15,625 nt of DNA from Candidatus Kapaibacterium sp. (lineage in GTDB: Bacteria > Bacteroidota > Ignavibacteria > Kapaibacteriales > UBA961), in NCBI GenBank assembly GCA_023253875.1, contig JALRFC010000017.1, positions 1 through 15,625 of the forward strand. Reading direction: 5' to 3'. The notes under the pieces are model-generated. The model worked only from the letters and a program-made list of their open reading frames with translations. It made no database searches and was not told the origin of the DNA. This document shows positions 1 through 7,128 of the stretch, one piece after another. Every line of letters starts with the position of its first letter. Positions within the stretch are counted from its first letter, which is position 1. A program made the position numbers and the translations under genes.

Positions 1-321
1 AGATCTGGCAAAAACCCTAAATGTATACACTTTTCCTTCTTGTAAATCACGAATGATAGCAGCAGAATCACGCCCAACTTGAACTATTTTTTGTATACTT
101 CTAAACTCATCCATCACTTGAACATCATAACCTATCACGGTGGTACGAGAAGGTTTCCACGCCAGACGAATGGCATTCGGTCCATATGACGTTGCCCGTA
201 ATTCAGAAGCAGGTTGAGGAACATTGATCGCCGGACTATTTCCCATATCGCATGAAATGAGTGAAATACCCAATAATATGGCAAAAAACAGCGAAAAAAG
301 CTTTTGTTGATATACAGTCAT
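1..321 (-). CDS. Fibronectin type III domain lipoprotein, 3' end beyond window
   Basis: The frame is open from an ATG at 319-321 to the left edge, giving the first 107 residues of a longer protein. Residues 1-23 are a lipoprotein signal peptide: a short polar start, a hydrophobic stretch (LFSLFFAILLGISL) and a lipobox LISC with the lipidated cysteine at residue 24. About residues 34-107 read as a fibronectin type III domain. It opens with PQPASELRA, has the conserved tryptophan in IRLAWKPS, then the strand GYDVQV, and closes with the LQEGKVYTFRVFA pattern typical of this fold. The protein is therefore expected on the outer face of a membrane, in binding or scaffolding rather than catalysis, though domains beyond the edge could change that. 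AGGAAG at 329-334 (minus strand) lies 7 nt before the ATG and supports this start. It is divergent from the leucine dehydrogenase gene. The function is unknown. Confidence 0.8.
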   Translation of the reverse strand, partial: MTVYQQKLFSLFFAILLGISLISCDMGNSPAINVPQPASELRATSYGPNAIRLAWKPSRTTVIGYDVQVMDEFRSIQKIVQVGRDSAAIIRDLQEGKVYTFRVFARS

Positions 322-525
322 GTCAAATCTTCCTAATGATGTGAAGGCAAGTTACAAACATTGAATCTTTTGCTCAAATGTGCTTTCCGTGAGCTTTATT
401 CTCATGTAACTTGCATACATGTAATTTATCCCCAAACGGCTTATAAAACCCTTGTTTTTTCCTAATTTTGCAGTCTCGGAATTGTGTAGACCTTGCATTC
501 CGTATGAATTCATCTTAGTCACTAC
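322..525. other. Divergent intergenic region with small repeats
   Basis: This region of about 200 bp separates the minus-strand lipoprotein from the plus-strand leucine dehydrogenase. No convincing coding frame is present. It contains a 9-bp inverted repeat, GCAAGTTAC at 347-355 and GTAACTTGC at 406-414, and a direct repeat of CATGTAA at 404-410 and 418-424, spaced 14 bp start to start. A TAATTTTG box lies at 463-470. The repeats could be a regulator site for one or both genes, but their length is close to what chance would give in this much AT-rich DNA. Confidence 0.4.
463..470 (+). promoter_or_regulatory. Possible -7 box for the leucine dehydrogenase operon
   Basis: TAATTTTG matches the Bacteroidota -7 consensus TAnnTTTG exactly. 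It would place transcription start near 477, about 50-60 nt before the gene. No TTTG is seen at the expected distance of about 19-21 nt upstream (around 440), so the -33 element is missing or poor. The box is attractive mainly because of its position before the first gene of the operon. Confidence 0.35.
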
Positions 526-537
526 ATGAGCATGACA

Positions 538-1644
538 ATGAATATTTTCGATTCTCTCGTGGATTATGGGCATGAAGAAGTGCTCTTTTATTCAGATCCT
601 AAAACCGGTTTGCGCGCTATCATCGGTGTGCACAATACAGTTCTTGGTCCGGCACTTGGCGGTACCAGAATGTGGAATTATGCAAATGATGCGGATGCAT
701 TGACTGATGTACTTAGACTTTCAAAAGGCATGACATATAAAGCTGCTGTTGCAGGATTGAATCTTGGTGGTGGAAAGGGCGTGATTATTGGCGATGCTCG
801 TACCCAAAAATCAGAAGGTTTATTCCGTGCTTATGGGAAAGCAGTGGAATCTTTGGGTGGAAGATATATCACAGCTGAAGATGTCAATACCAATGTTCGT
901 GATATGTCATTCATTCGTACTGAAACTCAATTTGTCACCGGTGTTGAAGGCCCCGGCGGCAGTGGAGATCCATCTCCATTCACTGCATATGGAGTGTATT
1001 GCGGTATTAAAGCCACTGCAAAAAAACAAATGGGTAAAGAATCTATTTCAGGAATGACAGTTGCCGTTCAAGGTGCAGGAAATGTTGCTAGTTATGTTGT
1101 TGAACATCTTGTAAAAGACGGTGCGAAAGTGTTTGTCACTGATATTTTCAAAGAGAAAGCATTGGCTTTGGCTGATAGAACAGGCGCAATCTATGTTGAG
1201 CCTGACACCATTCTCGGCATGGAATGCGATATTCTTTCTCCAAATGCACTTGGAGCAATTTTGAATGATGAATCAATTCCACAATTGAAATGTGCATTGA
1301 TTGCCGGTGGTGCCAATAATCAATTGGCAGATGAGAAAAAACATGGCGCAATGTTGAAAGAACGCGGTATTCTCTATGCACCTGATTATGTGATCAATGC
1401 AGGTGGTTTGATGAATGTTGCAAGCGAAGTGGATGGATATAATAAAGATTCCGTATTGCGTAAAAATGAAGGTATTTATGATACGCTTCTCCGTATTTAT
1501 GCTATGTCTGATGAGCGAAATATTTTGACCATCGAAGCATCCAATGCATTGGCTGAAGAGCGTATTGCATCAGTTGCCCATGTACATAGAACATATTCCG
1601 GAAAGACTGTCATCAATCGTTCACAATCTTCTCCCGGTTCATAA
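538..1644 (+). CDS. ldh: Leucine dehydrogenase (Glu/Leu/Phe/Val dehydrogenase family)
   Basis: This NAD-dependent enzyme reversibly deaminates leucine, valine and isoleucine to their 2-oxo acids, linking branched-chain amino acids to branched fatty acid and energy metabolism in the cytoplasm. Visible marks are GPALGGTRMW near the N terminus, the two catalytic-site lysines in MTYKAAVAGL and LGGGKGVI, and a Rossmann motif VQGAGNVAS. ATGs occur at 526, 532 and 538. Starting at 538 (MNIFDSL) puts the lysines at 68 and 80, the numbering of Bacillus leucine dehydrogenase, and gives 368 residues against about 364, so I prefer 538. Starting at 526 would only add MSMT. There is no clear Shine-Dalgarno sequence. 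It is first in a five-gene run, and its stop overlaps the nusB start (TAATG). The family is very sure. Leucine rather than valine or phenylalanine preference is inferred from resemblance. Confidence 0.93.
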   Translation: MNIFDSLVDYGHEEVLFYSDPKTGLRAIIGVHNTVLGPALGGTRMWNYANDADALTDVLRLSKGMTYKAAVAGLNLGGGKGVIIGDARTQKSEGLFRAYGKAVESLGGRYITAEDVNTNVRDMSFIRTETQFVTGVEGPGGSGDPSPFTAYGVYCGIKATAKKQMGKESISGMTVAVQGAGNVASYVVEHLVKDGAKVFVTDIFKEKALALADRTGAIYVEPDTILGMECDILSPNALGAILNDESIPQLKCALIAGGANNQLADEKKHGAMLKERGILYAPDYVINAGGLMNVASEVDGYNKDSVLRKNEGIYDTLLRIYAMSDERNILTIEASNALAEERIASVAHVHRTYSGKTVINRSQSSPGS

Positions 1645-2234
1645 TGGCCATCAAAAGTGAAGATTCAGCTTCTTTTCCATTAAGCAATGACCGACAAATC
1701 GTCGGAACAAGAAGAAAAGCACGTGAGAAAGTCATGCAATTGCTTGTTGCATGTTCCACTGATGAGATTGCATGGGAAGAGGTATTCCCTCATATTGTGA
1801 ATAGAGATTTCGCATTCAATGATCAGGAATCAGAGCCGAAGAAATTGCTCACTCCAGATGAAATCATGGAACTCGAATCTGATACCAGAATCAATTGGGG
1901 TGATGATGAGTTGATATTCATTCGTGAATTGACAGCTCATACGCTCGAAGAAATGGAATATTCTGATGGACTCATCGAACGATTCGCCCAAAATTGGGAA
2001 TTGGATCGGATAGCATTGATTGATCGCATACTCCTTCGCATGGCTATTGCGGAATTGATTCATTATCCGCAGATTCCAACAAAAGTCACTATCAATGAAA
2101 TCATTGAATTGGCAAAAGGATATTCAACTGATAAAAGCAATGTATTCATCAATGGCGTGCTTGATGCTGTTGTGATTGAATTGACAAGTTCTGAACGCCT
2201 CAAAAAAAGTGGGCGCGGATTGCAGGATCATTAA
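1644..2234 (+). CDS. nusB: Transcription antitermination factor NusB
   Basis: NusB pairs with ribosomal protein S10 (NusE) on boxA RNA and helps RNA polymerase transcribe rRNA operons without premature termination. The all-helical NusB fold is recognisable. RRKAREKVMQLLVA at about 23-36 is the first, RNA-facing helix. NWELDRIALIDRILLRMAIAEL at 117-138 and IPTKVTINEIIELAKGYSTDKSNVFINGVLDAV at 154-186 are the family's best-conserved stretches. At 196 residues it is longer than the roughly 140-residue E. coli protein. The extra length is an N-terminal tail of about 20 residues, an acidic middle insert around 60-90 and a short basic C-terminal tail. The ATG at 1644-1646 overlaps the TAA of leucine dehydrogenase by one base, which strongly suggests translational coupling and makes this start convincing. 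Confidence 0.95.
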   Translation: MAIKSEDSASFPLSNDRQIVGTRRKAREKVMQLLVACSTDEIAWEEVFPHIVNRDFAFNDQESEPKKLLTPDEIMELESDTRINWGDDELIFIRELTAHTLEEMEYSDGLIERFAQNWELDRIALIDRILLRMAIAELIHYPQIPTKVTINEIIELAKGYSTDKSNVFINGVLDAVVIELTSSERLKKSGRGLQDH

Positions 2235-2251
2235 AAGGACATAGTAAAACG

Positions 2252-3229
2252 ATGAAAGCGATCATCCCTGTTGCGGGCGTGGGAACGAGACTCAGACCTT
2301 TTACCTATACTTTGCCAAAAGTATTGCTGAACGTTGCAGGCAAACCAATTCTTGGCCATATCCTTGATGCTTTACAAGCTCATGACATTGATGAGGCAAC
2401 CATCATTGTTGGCTATATGGGTGATCTTGTTGAGGAATATGTTCGCAAGCATCATAATCTCAAAGTCAATTTCATTTATCAAGAAGAAAGACTTGGGCTT
2501 GGTCATTCCATTTGGATTGCTAGAGAACAAATCATTGGCGATGAACCATTACTGATCATTCTTGGTGATACCATTTTTGATGTAGATCTAAGCCTCGCCA
2601 CCAATTCCGGTTTTTCTACACTTGGCGTGAAAAGCGTGGAAGATCCCAGAAGATTTGGTGTTGTGGAAATGGAAAAAGGATTCATTTCAACATTGATTGA
2701 AAAACCTGAAAATCCAACCACGAATCTTGCTCTTGTTGGACTCTATTTCATCAATAATCCGAGACTCCTTGTTAATTGTCTTGATGAAATGATAGACAAT
2801 AATATTCGCACTCGTGATGAATATCAATTGACTGATGCCTTGCAAATGATGATAGATCGTGGTGAAAAGTTCACTACATTTCCTGTGGAAGGCTGGTATG
2901 ATTGCGGAAAACCGGAAACATTGCTTTCCACAAACAGATATTTGCTTGATGGAATGTCCATACCACATCCAATTGATGGGACTGTGATCATTCCACCTGC
3001 ATTCGTATCTTCCAAAGCTCATATAGAGCGCTCTGTGATTGGTCCATATGCCACAGTGGCTGCAGGTGCAAAAGTAGTTGACAGTGTGGTGAAAGACTCC
3101 ATCATCAGTGATGGCGCAACAGTCACTGCTTCAATGCTGGAACAATCAATCATCGGTAATAATGCAATTGTCAAAGGAAAGTTCTCCAGACTCAATGTGG
3201 GAGACTCCAGCGAGATTGATAGAAGTTAA
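2252..3229 (+). CDS. Sugar-phosphate nucleotidyltransferase with C-terminal beta-helix
   Basis: This enzyme activates a sugar 1-phosphate with an NTP to make an NDP-sugar for glycan synthesis. Residues 1-230 are the nucleotidyltransferase domain. It has the nucleotide-binding signature GVGTRLRPFTYTLPK at 9-23 followed by VAGKPI, base and sugar contacts in QEERLGLGHS, the metal-binding LGDTIFDVD at 104-112, IEKP at 149-152, and WYDCGKPETLL at 215-225. Residues from about 240 to 320 have hexapeptide-like repeats (IPPAFV, VIGPYA, SIISDGA, SIIGNNA), indicating a left-handed beta-helix. This resembles long-form glucose-1-phosphate thymidylyltransferase (RmlA2-type) and archaeal GlmU-like enzymes. 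The sugar and nucleotide cannot be told from sequence. AAAAGGA overlaps the nusB stop but sits 12 nt from the ATG, which is rather far. No other sugar-pathway gene is adjacent, so the pathway is open. Confidence 0.88.
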   Translation: MKAIIPVAGVGTRLRPFTYTLPKVLLNVAGKPILGHILDALQAHDIDEATIIVGYMGDLVEEYVRKHHNLKVNFIYQEERLGLGHSIWIAREQIIGDEPLLIILGDTIFDVDLSLATNSGFSTLGVKSVEDPRRFGVVEMEKGFISTLIEKPENPTTNLALVGLYFINNPRLLVNCLDEMIDNNIRTRDEYQLTDALQMMIDRGEKFTTFPVEGWYDCGKPETLLSTNRYLLDGMSIPHPIDGTVIIPPAFVSSKAHIERSVIGPYATVAAGAKVVDSVVKDSIISDGATVTASMLEQSIIGNNAIVKGKFSRLNVGDSSEIDRS

Positions 3230-3258
3230 GTTTTCATTCACAACTCATTTCTGAATTC

Positions 3259-4395
3259 ATGGCATATCTTTTTACATCCGAATCAGTGTCTGAAGGACAT
3301 CCCGATAAAATTTGCGATCAAGTATCTGATGCAGTTCTCGATGCAGTTCTAGCTGAAGATCCAATGGGAAGAGTGGCTTGTGAATGCTTCGCCACAACCG
3401 GTATGATCGTGGTTGGTGGCGAAATCACAACTAATACATATATCGATTTACCCAAACTCGTTAGAAATGTGATTCGTGAAATCGGTTATACAAAAGCAGA
3501 ATATCGTTTCGATGCAGATTCTTGTGCAGTTATCAATGTGATCAATAAGCAATCAGGAGATATTGCTCAAGGTGTAGATAAAGGAGGTGCAGGAGATCAA
3601 GGCATGATGTTTGGATATGCCTGCACAGAAACTCCTGAGTATATGCCAGCAGCTCTGATGTATGCTCACAAATTGGTTGAGAAATTGGCTGATATTCGAA
3701 AGAATCATAGTGAACTTATGCCATATCTCAGACCTGATGCCAAAGCACAAGTCACCATAGCATATAATGATGCCGGAACAATTGAAGGAATCAATACAAT
3801 CGTGATTTCCACCCAACATGATCCCGGTGTAACACAAGAACACATAGCTTCAGATATCAAGCAACATGTTATTCCCGCAGTCATACCATCAGAAATGATA
3901 AGCCCTGAAACGGTATTTCACATTAATCCCACTGGAAAGTTTGAAATCGGTGGACCCCATGGCGATACCGGTCTGACTGGAAGAAAAATCATTGTTGATA
4001 CTTATGGTGGTAAAGCACCACATGGAGGCGGAGCATTCAGCGGTAAAGATCCAACCAAAGTAGATAGATCAGCTGCTTATGCTGCAAGATATCTTGCAAA
4101 GAATATTGTAGCTGCAGGATTGGCTGATCAATGTACGATACAAGTGTCATATGCAATTGGCGTGAAAGAACCTGTCTCTTTGCTTGTTGACATGCATGGA
4201 ACCGGCACCATTGCATCGGAAGTGCTTAGTCAATTCATCTTAACACATATAGATTTATCACCCAAAGGCATCATTGATCGCTTGCAATTGCAAAGACCTA
4301 TCTATCGTGCCTCAGCCGCTTATGGTCATTTTGGAAGAAATGAATTCCCATGGGAACAGTTGGACTTGGTTCCATTGTTTTCATCGCTTTCGTAA
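3259..4395 (+). CDS. metK: S-adenosylmethionine synthetase (methionine adenosyltransferase)
   Basis: MetK makes S-adenosylmethionine from methionine and ATP, releasing phosphate and pyrophosphate, in the cytoplasm. It is usually a tetramer with active sites between subunits. The signatures are all here: FTSESVSEGHPDKICDQ at the N terminus with the ATP-binding histidine at 14, the hexapeptide GAGDQG at 110-115 followed by MMFGYA, and the phosphate-binding loop GGGAFSGKDPTKVDRSAAY at 256-274. The length of 378 residues is normal for the family (about 380-400). The start is the only sensible ATG before the conserved MAYLFTSESV. There is no Shine-Dalgarno match. It lies 29 nt after the nucleotidyltransferase and 33 nt before ahcY with no terminator between, so metK and ahcY probably share a transcript that makes SAM and clears its product. 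Identification is essentially certain. Confidence 0.98.
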   Translation: MAYLFTSESVSEGHPDKICDQVSDAVLDAVLAEDPMGRVACECFATTGMIVVGGEITTNTYIDLPKLVRNVIREIGYTKAEYRFDADSCAVINVINKQSGDIAQGVDKGGAGDQGMMFGYACTETPEYMPAALMYAHKLVEKLADIRKNHSELMPYLRPDAKAQVTIAYNDAGTIEGINTIVISTQHDPGVTQEHIASDIKQHVIPAVIPSEMISPETVFHINPTGKFEIGGPHGDTGLTGRKIIVDTYGGKAPHGGGAFSGKDPTKVDRSAAYAARYLAKNIVAAGLADQCTIQVSYAIGVKEPVSLLVDMHGTGTIASEVLSQFILTHIDLSPKGIIDRLQLQRPIYRASAAYGHFGRNEFPWEQLDLVPLFSSLS

Positions 4396-4428
4396 TCTGA
4401 ATTTTTTCACTTTTTATAGTTGTATACA

Positions 4429-5754
4429 ATGTCTGTAGAAACACTCAATATCCCACAGAAACATGAACAAGGTTCTTTCAGCGAAGTGCAGGGTTCATAT
4501 TGTGTTCGTGATATTTCTCTCGCAGAAGAGGGGAGAAAATTGATTGATTGGGCAGAAGCAAATATGCCTGTCATGATGCATTTTCGTAAAGAATTTGAAA
4601 AGACAAAACCTTTCGCAGGATATCGCCTTGCAGGTTGTTTGCATGTAACAAAAGAAACTGCTGTCTTGATTGAAACATTCAAAGCAGCTGGTGCTGAAGT
4701 GTATTGGTCAGGTTGCAATCCTTTGTCAACAAATGATGCAGTAGCCGCCGCACTTGCAGCAGCTGGAATTTCCATATATGCATGGCATGGTAATCATGAA
4801 GATTTTTACTGGTGTATTGATCGCACGCTCGACAATAGACCACATCTTACTCTGGATGATGGATGTGATTTGATCAATACCGTTCATGAAAAAATGATTG
4901 AATATGCAAAGAATGATGTGATCGGTGGTACCGAAGAAACAACCACCGGCGTACATCGTTTACGCGCTCGTTCTGCAGATGGTAAATTGTATTATCCCGT
5001 ATTTGCCGTAAATGATGCTGAAACCAAATGGGATTTTGACAATGTATATGGAACAGGTCAATCAACTCTTGATGGTATCCTTCGCGCAACAAGTGTTATG
5101 CTCGCTGGTAAGAACTTTGTTGTGGCAGGACATGGACATTGCGGTGCAGGTGTTGCGAAAAGAGCATCAGGTATGGGCTCAAATGTGATCATTACAGAAG
5201 TGAAGGCAACTGCAGCCATCAAAGGTGTACTTGAAGGATATGAAGTCAAGACAATGGATGAAGCTGCAAAAATTGGTGATATTTTCTGTACTGCAACAGG
5301 AATGAAAGATATCATTCGCAAGCATCATTTTGAATCTATGAGAGATGGTGCGATTGTCTGCAATACAGGACATTATGACTGCGAAATCAATATTGGTGAA
5401 TTGGAAGAAATATCTGTGAAGAAACGTACCATTCGTCAAAATTGCGAAGAGTATACATTGAAAAATGGCCACAGAATTTATGTGCTTGCTGAAGGAAGAC
5501 TCGTAAATTTGGCAGCAGCAGAAGGACATCCATCAGAAGTTATGGACATGTCATTCGCGAATCAATTCCTTTGCCATGTCAAATTGGTAGAATCCCATAG
5601 AGCGGGTCAGAAATTGCCCGTCGAAGTGATTGATATACCTGTGGAGCAAGATGAATATATCGCAGAACTCAAATTGAAAACGATGGGTCTTTTTGTTGAT
5701 AGACTCACACAAGAGCAAATTGATTATGCAACCAATTATCAAGAGGGAACCTGA
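4429..5754 (+). CDS. ahcY: Adenosylhomocysteinase (S-adenosylhomocysteine hydrolase)
   Basis: AhcY hydrolyses S-adenosylhomocysteine to adenosine and homocysteine with bound NAD, relieving product inhibition of methyltransferases. Key signs (numbered from the ATG) are NMPVMMHFRKEF at 45-56, the conserved SGCNPLSTNDAVAAAL at 94-109, EETTTGVHRL at 169-178, the substrate-site K and D in ETKWDFDNVYGTGQS at 198-212, the NAD loop GHGHCGAG at 234-241, NTGHYDCEI at 312-320 and LAAAEGHPSEVMDMSFANQ near the C terminus. It is 441 residues long, lacks the C-terminal KPDHYRY tail of eukaryotic-type enzymes and ends ATNYQEGT, so it resembles the shorter archaeal/Thermotoga-type proteins. The dinucleotide loop has His where GYG is usual. 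A longer frame begins with TTG at 4420, but the ATG at 4429 is the better start. It directly follows metK and ends the operon. Confidence 0.97.
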   Translation: MSVETLNIPQKHEQGSFSEVQGSYCVRDISLAEEGRKLIDWAEANMPVMMHFRKEFEKTKPFAGYRLAGCLHVTKETAVLIETFKAAGAEVYWSGCNPLSTNDAVAAALAAAGISIYAWHGNHEDFYWCIDRTLDNRPHLTLDDGCDLINTVHEKMIEYAKNDVIGGTEETTTGVHRLRARSADGKLYYPVFAVNDAETKWDFDNVYGTGQSTLDGILRATSVMLAGKNFVVAGHGHCGAGVAKRASGMGSNVIITEVKATAAIKGVLEGYEVKTMDEAAKIGDIFCTATGMKDIIRKHHFESMRDGAIVCNTGHYDCEINIGELEEISVKKRTIRQNCEEYTLKNGHRIYVLAEGRLVNLAAAEGHPSEVMDMSFANQFLCHVKLVESHRAGQKLPVEVIDIPVEQDEYIAELKLKTMGLFVDRLTQEQIDYATNYQEGT

Positions 5755-5780
5755 TTCTCTTGAGATTGAGATGAAATTCT

Positions 5781-5812
5781 AAGGAATGTATCATTGATGC
5801 ATTCCTTTTTTT
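5781..5812 (+). terminator. Rho-independent terminator after ahcY
   Basis: AAGGAATGTATC at 5781-5792 pairs with GATGCATTCCTT at 5796-5807 (12 pairs with one G-U) around the loop ATT, followed by a run of T to 5812. It lies 27 nt after the ahcY stop and closes the five-gene plus-strand operon. The same bases encode the last residues and stop codon of the convergent mnmH gene. On the minus strand no T-run follows the hairpin, so it does not look like an efficient terminator for mnmH. Confidence 0.88.
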
Positions 5813-6849
5813 ATAGAAGTTGAAAACTCAAGAATGGCCTCTGCATTCGCATGATGATTCACCTCTTGCAATTCCAATCGATGAATCAATGATTGATCTC
5901 TTTTTGAAAGTCCATATGCATATGTATCATCATAATACTGCAATGCGATGTCAAAACAGCCATAAAGATCATTGCTCTCCAATGCAGAAAGAGCTTTCGA
6001 CATGTGTAATCCCCCCAAGCGTTTTCCGATTCTATGAATTGCTTGAGCAAGTAATTCGGTATCATATTGTATGTATTGGTCGACTAGCCAGTGCAATCGT
6101 GCTTCTCGAGGTATATCTATGAATATGAGAGGTCTTGTTCGAATACTCGCATGTAATTGCTGTGGTATAATATTCCGTCCAATCTTTCTACTTTCATCTT
6201 CTATCCATATAAAATCTATAGAATCAGGTGGATATGCATGAGCAAGCCGATTTTCGAAAAATTCCTGTGAAGTTTGTTCCGGACATCCAATAGATCCAAA
6301 TGATGAACCTCGATGATATGCAATACCTTCCAAATCGAGAATAGGCTCATGCATTTGTAGAAGCTCATGCAAAATTTCAGTTTTGCCGGAACCTGTATAA
6401 CCACCCAGAATCAAAGCGGGAAGTGCAGTATTGAATATTGACAATACATGATTCCTATATGATTTGTATCCACCTTCTAAAACGAGAGCATCAAATCCAT
6501 AAAAATTCATAAGCCATGCCATGGCTTCGCTTCTCATTCCGCCTCGCCAACAATGAATGAGGATTGTTGCATCCTTCTGAATTTCATGAGATTGTACGAT
6601 CTTAATATAGTCATTGAGTTTAGGGCCAAAGTATCGAAAGCCCAATTCAATGGCGGACTCTTTGGAAATTTGCTTATATGCAGTGCCGATTTCTGCTCTT
6701 TCGGAATCAGAAAAAATAGGCAAACTCAATGCCCCAGGAATATGCGCATGGGCATATTCAGACTCACTTCTGACATCGAATACTATATGCTTTTCCGATA
6801 AAACCAGAAACTCTGCCAGTGAAATTCGAGTAGTATGTGTGTGTTTCAT
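5791..6849 (-). CDS. mnmH: tRNA 2-selenouridine/geranyl-2-thiouridine synthase
   Basis: MnmH (SelU, YbbB) converts the 2-thiouridine at wobble position 34 of tRNA-Lys, tRNA-Glu and tRNA-Gln to 2-selenouridine through a geranylated intermediate, using selenophosphate. Residues 8-130 are a rhodanese domain with IVFDVRSESEYAHAHIPGALSLPI at 22-45 and the catalytic-loop cysteine at 100 in HCWRGGMRS (E. coli Cys97). Residues from about 145 form a P-loop domain with the Walker A motif GGYTGSGKT at 149-157. Length from the ATG at 6849 is 352 residues, close to the 364 of E. coli. A GTG at 6885 would add 12 residues, but the ATG aligns with the start of the E. coli protein. No selenophosphate synthetase (selD) lies in the window. 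It is divergent from tRNA-Glu(UUC), a likely substrate. Its end lies inside the ahcY terminator. Confidence 0.95.
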   Translation of the reverse strand: MKHTHTTRISLAEFLVLSEKHIVFDVRSESEYAHAHIPGALSLPIFSDSERAEIGTAYKQISKESAIELGFRYFGPKLNDYIKIVQSHEIQKDATILIHCWRGGMRSEAMAWLMNFYGFDALVLEGGYKSYRNHVLSIFNTALPALILGGYTGSGKTEILHELLQMHEPILDLEGIAYHRGSSFGSIGCPEQTSQEFFENRLAHAYPPDSIDFIWIEDESRKIGRNIIPQQLHASIRTRPLIFIDIPREARLHWLVDQYIQYDTELLAQAIHRIGKRLGGLHMSKALSALESNDLYGCFDIALQYYDDTYAYGLSKRDQSLIHRLELQEVNHHANAEAILEFSTSIKKGMHQ

Positions 6850-6921
6850 GTCGAAAACTACTGTTTTTACCCAATTTTGAATCACTGTTCAAGAATAATG
6901 ATAGATGTTAGAGAAATTCCG

Positions 6922-6953
6922 TTTGGGTGAATTCAGAAAAGTCTCTATCTTTG
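6922..6953 (+). promoter_or_regulatory. Bacteroidota-type promoter of tRNA-Glu
   Basis: TTTG at 6922-6925 and TATCTTTG at 6946-6953 match the -33/-7 elements TTTG and TAnnTTTG used by the Bacteroidota primary sigma factor, with a 20-nt spacer in the usual range. Transcription would start near 6960, leaving a leader of about 13 nt before the tRNA at 6973. This is the clearest promoter in the window and the best clue to the host group. Confidence 0.8.
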
Positions 6954-6972
6954 CATTCTGTTTTTACAGCGC

Positions 6973-7044
6973 GGTCCCATCGACTAATGGTTAGGTCACC
7001 ACCCTTTCAAGGTGGCAGTACGGGTTCGAATCCCGTTGGGATCA
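6973..7044 (+). tRNA. tRNA-Glu (anticodon TTC)
   Basis: The full cloverleaf can be folded by eye. The acceptor stem is GGTCCCA (6973-6979) with TGGGATC (7037-7043), including one G-U. The D stem is GAC/GTC around TAATGGTTAG, and the anticodon stem is CCACC/GGTGG (6999-7003, 7011-7015) with loop CTTTCAA, so the anticodon is TTC at 7006-7008. The T stem is ACGGG/CCCGT around TTCGAAT. The discriminator base is A at 7044. The CCA end is not encoded (CAT follows), so the organism must add it. Its own promoter lies just upstream and a terminator begins 5 nt downstream, so it is a single-gene unit. It reads GAA and GAG glutamate codons and supplies Glu-tRNA for protein and, in many bacteria, haem synthesis. 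Confidence 0.97.
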
Positions 7045-7048
7045 CATC

Positions 7049-7076
7049 AAGGCATCGTTTTTCGATGCCTTTTTTT
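7049..7076 (+). terminator. Rho-independent terminator after tRNA-Glu
   Basis: AGGCATCG at 7050-7057 pairs with CGATGCCT at 7063-7070 around a five-T loop and is followed by T to 7076. It begins 5 nt after the tRNA. If it works well, the downstream transglycosylase gene needs its own promoter; I do not see a consensus one in 7077-7128. Confidence 0.87.
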
Positions 7077-7128
7077 ATGTCTAATCCATTCATTGGCACT
7101 TCTATTGCTTGGAACTATTGAATAGAGT

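Noticed and set aside
4407..4775. Open frame of 122 codons on the minus strand
   Set aside because: It lies antisense to ahcY, whose protein is strongly conserved, and shows no recognisable family or ribosome binding site.
6927..7121. Short plus-strand open frame across the tRNA-Glu region
   Set aside because: It runs through a perfect tRNA cloverleaf and its terminator, so it cannot be a sensible gene.
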